From contig JADJRF010000005.1 in assembly GCA_016712355.1 (NCBI GenBank), positions 2,170,001 to 2,234,000 of the forward strand: DNA of 64,000 nucleotides, read 5' to 3'. The DNA comes from Vampirovibrionales bacterium (GTDB lineage Bacteria > Cyanobacteriota > Vampirovibrionia > Vampirovibrionales > Vampirovibrionaceae). This document shows positions 60,839 through 64,000 of this stretch, in pieces (the first letter of the stretch is position 1; each line of letters opens with the position of its first letter). Position numbers and translations under genes: made by a program. The notes under the pieces were generated by a model. It searched no databases. It was not told where the DNA came from and saw only the letters and a list, made by a program, of their open reading frames with translations.

Positions 60839-61706
60839 CGTAACAACGCGCGCAGGCGTCAGTCAGGGTCAAGAAGGGACCCGTTTCAGCCCCTATCCAG
60901 TCGGCAAAGCGGGTTAAGGCCTGATAATGCGCATCCATGAGATCGTAAGTGAGCGAGCGTCGGTAATAATGACGAATGCGCGTAGGAGGAAGTCCAATAC
61001 GCTTAGAAGCAAGGGCGACGCCTTGCTCGAAAAGGGCTTCATCACGGAAAAACGCGTCCCGCGATGTGCGCAGCGCTTGGGCAATCGCCTCGCACGCCTG
61101 CGGCTGCTGTCGGGCAAAATCACGTCGAGCCGCCCAGACGGCGAATACAAACGGCAAGCCGGTTCGGCGTTTCCACCAGCTCGACAAATCGCACACATGC
61201 CAGGGCGCTTGAGCGAAAGACGTTTCGCTCGCCGACAAGGCGCGATCACCGATAATCAAGGCGCATCCGAATTCCTGAAGAACCTCGGCATAGTCTGCCG
61301 CCGGATAGACCCGCATACGCGCGTCCAGATCGCACCCTGCGCGTTCCCGAAGTAATTGACGCAGCAGCGCAATAGAGGTCTCAGAATCATCGGGAACCGG
61401 TATCACATGAGGCAAAGACGTCCCTGCCTCAATGGGATGGCGCGAGATAAACAGAACGCTTTCAACCGCGCCAGGCGAACTGACCGACAACCCGGGAATC
61501 AGCAGCAAATCCGTCTGATGACGTAAGTAACAGGCGCTGGAGACAGGCGACGCGTCAAGTTCGCCGCTGAGCAGCGCGCGATTCAAGACCGACGGAGCCG
61601 CCATGACCAGTTGCCCGCCAACGAGCGAGCGCGGCCACTCAAAGCCCATCATCACAGGCAAGGCGTTTACAAAGCCAATCGCGCCCAGACGCGGCGGCAA
61701 GGACAT
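60822..61706 (-). CDS. mqnA: Chorismate dehydratase, futalosine menaquinone pathway
   Basis: 294 residues. A periplasmic-binding-protein-fold enzyme that removes water from chorismate and starts menaquinone synthesis through futalosine. Conserved parts: RLGAIGFVNALPVMMGFE, PSVLNRALLSGELDASPVSS, CYLRHQTDLLLIPGLSVSSP, GAVESVLFISR, and GDRALSASET-type IIGDRALSA. Family members are about 270-290 residues. The start is ATG 61706, with 'ggag' upstream; TTG 61724 is also possible. The rest of the pathway is not in the window. The coupling with rsgA is positional. Confidence 0.85.
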   Translation of the reverse strand: MSLPPRLGAIGFVNALPVMMGFEWPRSLVGGQLVMAAPSVLNRALLSGELDASPVSSACYLRHQTDLLLIPGLSVSSPGAVESVLFISRHPIEAGTSLPHVIPVPDDSETSIALLRQLLRERAGCDLDARMRVYPAADYAEVLQEFGCALIIGDRALSASETSFAQAPWHVCDLSSWWKRRTGLPFVFAVWAARRDFARQQPQACEAIAQALRTSRDAFFRDEALFEQGVALASKRIGLPPTRIRHYYRRSLTYDLMDAHYQALTRFADWIGAETGPFLTLTDACARCYDAAGV

Positions 61707-61925
61707 AGCTTCGCGTTTCTCCAAATGACGCGCAGGCGCAGGCGCTTACGCAATGGATCTTTTGACCAATGTGATTACGATTCTAGCACGGCCCCTGACA
61801 GGCGCTGAGAAGAGCGTTCATCGCCGTCCTGACGGCTTAAAGTTTTGAGGACAGGGGTCGATGAGAAGTATGCGGGCCTGACCCTTTCAGGCGCGTCCGT
61901 TCCCAGCTTACGAGGGGGCTTCCCC

Positions 61926-62255
61926 ATGGGTTTTGCCGCCAGCCAGGCGCGCTATTTGATGCTGACCGCCCGCAAGAGCGATCTCGAACTGACGGGCCAG
62001 CAGATTAATCAGGCGCGGATGCAGCTGGCCAATATTACCGGGCGTCTGTTCGCCATTACCGCCAATCTGGAGCCTGATTCGCCGCAATCTATGCAACTTC
62101 AGGCGCGAATCGCTTCGCTTCAATCGATGGACAAGGCCTTAGAGCTGCAACTTCGGCGCGTCGACACCCAGCGCGAATCGGTAATGACCGAAATTGACGC
62201 CGTTCGCAAGGTCATCGGCAAAAATATCGAAAGCACGTTCAAAACGTTCGCTTAA
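61926..62255 (+). CDS. Small helical protein, 'MGFAASQAR' family
   Basis: 109 residues, helical and coiled-coil rich: MGFAASQARYLMLTARKSDL, ELTGQQINQARMQLANITGR, then QLQARIASLQSMDKALELQL and a final acidic/basic helix. Proteins opening 'MG.AASQARLL.LTARKSDLE' are a recurrent small family in non-photosynthetic Cyanobacteria-related genomes, usually in several copies; this assignment is from memory of the pattern. No known function. ATG 61926 follows 'gaggggg'. The frame is open upstream to 61845. It overlaps the convergent mannosyltransferase-like gene by four bases. Confidence 0.6.
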   Translation: MGFAASQARYLMLTARKSDLELTGQQINQARMQLANITGRLFAITANLEPDSPQSMQLQARIASLQSMDKALELQLRRVDTQRESVMTEIDAVRKVIGKNIESTFKTFA

Positions 62256-63694
62256 CTCGCCTGCGTCTCGAGCGCAGGGGACGTCGCAGGCCGCAAACGG
62301 CGCCAGACGAACGGAAAAACGGGCGCGGCGCTCAAGAGCAGGAAATTCAGCACATGGGCCTGCCCCAGAAACGTCAGGCCAAATAGCTGGGCACCCGCGA
62401 GCGTCAGCGTCAAACGACGCAATTCATCACGCGGCGACAGAAAGAACGCCAAGGGAAGAAACATTCCCAAATACCACGCATAGAACTTGGCGCTTGCCAA
62501 GCCAACCGCCACGAGCATCGTCAATAACGATTCCATCGCGAAACGACGGGCCGCCTGAAGCGTTTCCGCGCCTCGAAGGTCTTTCCAGGCAAGCGAGAGA
62601 CGCCAACCGTAAAATCCGGCAAACGCGAGGACGAGAACAGCTTTCAGGCTCGCTTTCACCATTTCGCGGGCGTCTTGCCATGCGGGAATCCAGCCGGCTA
62701 AGACTTTATACAGGGTAAAAATTACAGAATGCAGCGAATTATGGCTGATAGAGGCGTTGACGCCCATTTCTCCCCAAGGGAAGCGAGGCAGATCGATCAC
62801 ATACGGCGACGCGATGGCCAATGCAAGCAGAAATCCCAGCAGGACGCCTTTTAAAGCCTCGCGCCAACCGCCATGGCGAATGATGACCATCAAGGCAAAG
62901 GGAATCGCCAGAATGGCCGAGTATTTGATGAGCGTCGCCGCCACCAGACACGGAAGCGTCAAAAGCCGCCAGCCACGAACCAGCGTAAAAGCGGCCAGCG
63001 TCAGGAAAAACGCCATCAAAATATCGTTATGACCGTTGGCCAGATGATGCAGCAAGATCAGCGGGTTTGCGAGATATAAATAGGAGGCGCGTTCAGGAGC
63101 CGCATCGCCCAGACGTCGCGCCGAAAGCCATATCAGCAGGCCAATCGCCAGATGCGCCAGTAAATTAGCGCTCTTAAACAGCGTCGTTGTGATATTTAAA
63201 TGACCTGCGCCAGCGTAACACAACGCTTTGGCCGTCAGAGCGAAAAGAAAGCCATAAGGACACGGGTTGTTCACCCAGTGATTGGTGAACATCGGGTCGC
63301 GCGTCCAACCCGCAATCTGATCGACCGTCCAGACATACGGATTGGCGTGATAAGCAACCTGTTGCCAGCCGCGATTCACGTAGCCGTAGAGATCCGTCGA
63401 ATGAAAGGGCTGAATAGCCGTCGCCGCCAAGGCCACCAGAGCGACGCTGATGACGAGAAAATGCGTCTGGAAGCGCCCCGACGCCTTGAGGGCCTGATAG
63501 CCCGCAACATACAGCCCCAGCAAGGCAATAATGACGGGCCAGATAAACAACTCGCGCGCCAAACGCGTCTGATGATGCGCATCCGCCCCATAAAAGCAAA
63601 GCATCGCGCCATAGACCAGCGCCGAAGCCAGCATAATCCACAGAAAGCGTTGCGGGGGCGATTGTAAAAAAGCAGGGAGTCGAAGGGTCATCAT
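62252..63694 (-). CDS. Polytopic membrane glycosyltransferase, MptB/GT87-like
   Basis: 480 residues, about 11-12 membrane segments, each about 20 residues (LWIMLASALVYGAMLCFYGA, IIALLGLYVAGYQAL, ...). The early loop carries FHSTDLYGYVNRGWQQVAYH with NPYVW, and later LANPLILLHHLANGHNDILM, which fit polyprenyl-phosphate-sugar-dependent mannosyl/arabinosyl-transferases (GT-C fold, Asp/Glu in the first loop as catalytic base). It likely adds sugars to a lipid-linked polymer or lipoglycan in the outer half of the inner membrane. ATG 63694 was chosen; TTG 63697 precedes it. Confidence 0.7.
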   Translation of the reverse strand: MMTLRLPAFLQSPPQRFLWIMLASALVYGAMLCFYGADAHHQTRLARELFIWPVIIALLGLYVAGYQALKASGRFQTHFLVISVALVALAATAIQPFHSTDLYGYVNRGWQQVAYHANPYVWTVDQIAGWTRDPMFTNHWVNNPCPYGFLFALTAKALCYAGAGHLNITTTLFKSANLLAHLAIGLLIWLSARRLGDAAPERASYLYLANPLILLHHLANGHNDILMAFFLTLAAFTLVRGWRLLTLPCLVAATLIKYSAILAIPFALMVIIRHGGWREALKGVLLGFLLALAIASPYVIDLPRFPWGEMGVNASISHNSLHSVIFTLYKVLAGWIPAWQDAREMVKASLKAVLVLAFAGFYGWRLSLAWKDLRGAETLQAARRFAMESLLTMLVAVGLASAKFYAWYLGMFLPLAFFLSPRDELRRLTLTLAGAQLFGLTFLGQAHVLNFLLLSAAPVFPFVWRRLRPATSPALETQAS

Positions 63695-63815
63695 CAAGGT
63701 CCATTTTATGACGCAATCCTGAGAAGAGCCAGCGGCGCGTGTTTTCAGCGAGCAGGCAATAGCGGTAGAATATGAGAAGGGTCGCCGCCTGCGCCCCGGA
63801 CGAGGAAGCGCTTCT

Positions 63816-64000
63816 ATGCATTCGCCTTCTTACCAGCAATCTGCCCATTGCCCAGCCTCAGACGCGGATGATTGGCGACCGCGCGCGCGCACGATGGCCG
63901 CAGGCATTCGCCGTCGGGTACTCGCTCATGTGATTGCCCACAATGGCGGTTATCTGAGTCAGGCATGCTCCAGCGCAGAGATTTTCGCGGCGCTTTACAG
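63816..64000 (+). CDS. Transketolase N-terminal-like protein (cut by window end)
   Basis: 61 codons visible, open to the window edge. ATG 63816 has 'gaggaag' upstream. The visible end is IRRRVLAHVIAHNGGYLSQA, then CSSAEIFAALY, matching 'iR...l.mi..a..GHiGgslS..eilaaLY' of transketolase N-terminal / TPP-binding subunits, although the normal 'GHIGGSLS' is 'NGGYLSQ' here. It could be a stand-alone transketolase alpha subunit or a related thiamine-diphosphate enzyme. Nothing more can be said without the rest. Confidence 0.6.
   Translation, partial: MHSPSYQQSAHCPASDADDWRPRARTMAAGIRRRVLAHVIAHNGGYLSQACSSAEIFAALY

Overview
The window is chromosomal DNA from a Gram-negative-type bacterium of moderately high G+C with densely packed genes. 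Gene content: complete minCDE, menaquinone synthesis through the futalosine route (mqnA), a lipopolysaccharide-heptose-type phosphatase (gmhB-like), a type IV prepilin-like protein, a ComEA-like DNA-binding protein, class I ribonucleotide reductase, and several small lineage-type hypothetical proteins (Gly/Tyr-rich, Pro/Gln-rich with a GDPHF domain, and a 'MGFAASQAR' protein). I infer a non-photosynthetic cyanobacterial relative (Vampirovibrionia/Melainabacteria type), but no 16S gene is present to prove it.

Layout. 0-8 kb: trmH (partial), a methyltransferase, a field of degenerate GC-rich repeats, small proteins including a YidD-like protein, hemerythrin, a GDPHF-domain protein, a GerMN lipoprotein-like protein, an RsuA/RluB-type pseudouridine synthase, tRNA-Leu(UAA) and a possible small RNA. 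8-20.5 kb: rpsP, divergent carA/carB, a methyltransferase coupled to carB, tRNA-Lys(UUU), a RibD-C-like reductase, a DUF3352 protein, fmt, a prepilin, purD and a phosphomevalonate-kinase-like kinase. 20.5-25 kb: nrdB, a small unknown gene, nrdA.

25.1-34.4 kb is a compact, single-strand, visibly more A/T-rich podovirus-like structural module in T7-like order: portal, small protein, scaffold-position protein, capsid, tail tubular A, tail tubular B, fibre, small proteins, one-TM protein, M15 peptidase and a small protein. It has its own leader and a strong terminator. No terminase, integrase, repressor or replication gene is seen. It is a defective or domesticated prophage, or possibly a gene-transfer-agent-like particle locus. 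This is the most interesting region of the window.

34.4-51.4 kb: DUF2203 protein, gltX, comEA-like, leuA without its regulatory domain, minCDE, two small membrane or exported proteins, hemD, glyQ (no glyS beside it), a methyltransferase-like protein, an acyl-CoA carboxylase beta subunit, a large two-domain cytidine-deaminase-like protein, a class V aminotransferase and an M48 peptidase. 51.5-64 kb: a Gly-rich protein, Mrp/ApbC, nadA, HU, gmhB-like, a shortened spc operon tail (rpsE-rpmD-rplO-secY-adk), rsgA/mqnA overlapped, a small conserved protein, a membrane mannosyltransferase-like protein and the start of a transketolase-like gene cut by the window end.

Start codons were moved inward from the longest open frame wherever a Shine-Dalgarno sequence or family alignment supported it. 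All function calls rest on motif recognition by eye; no database search was run.
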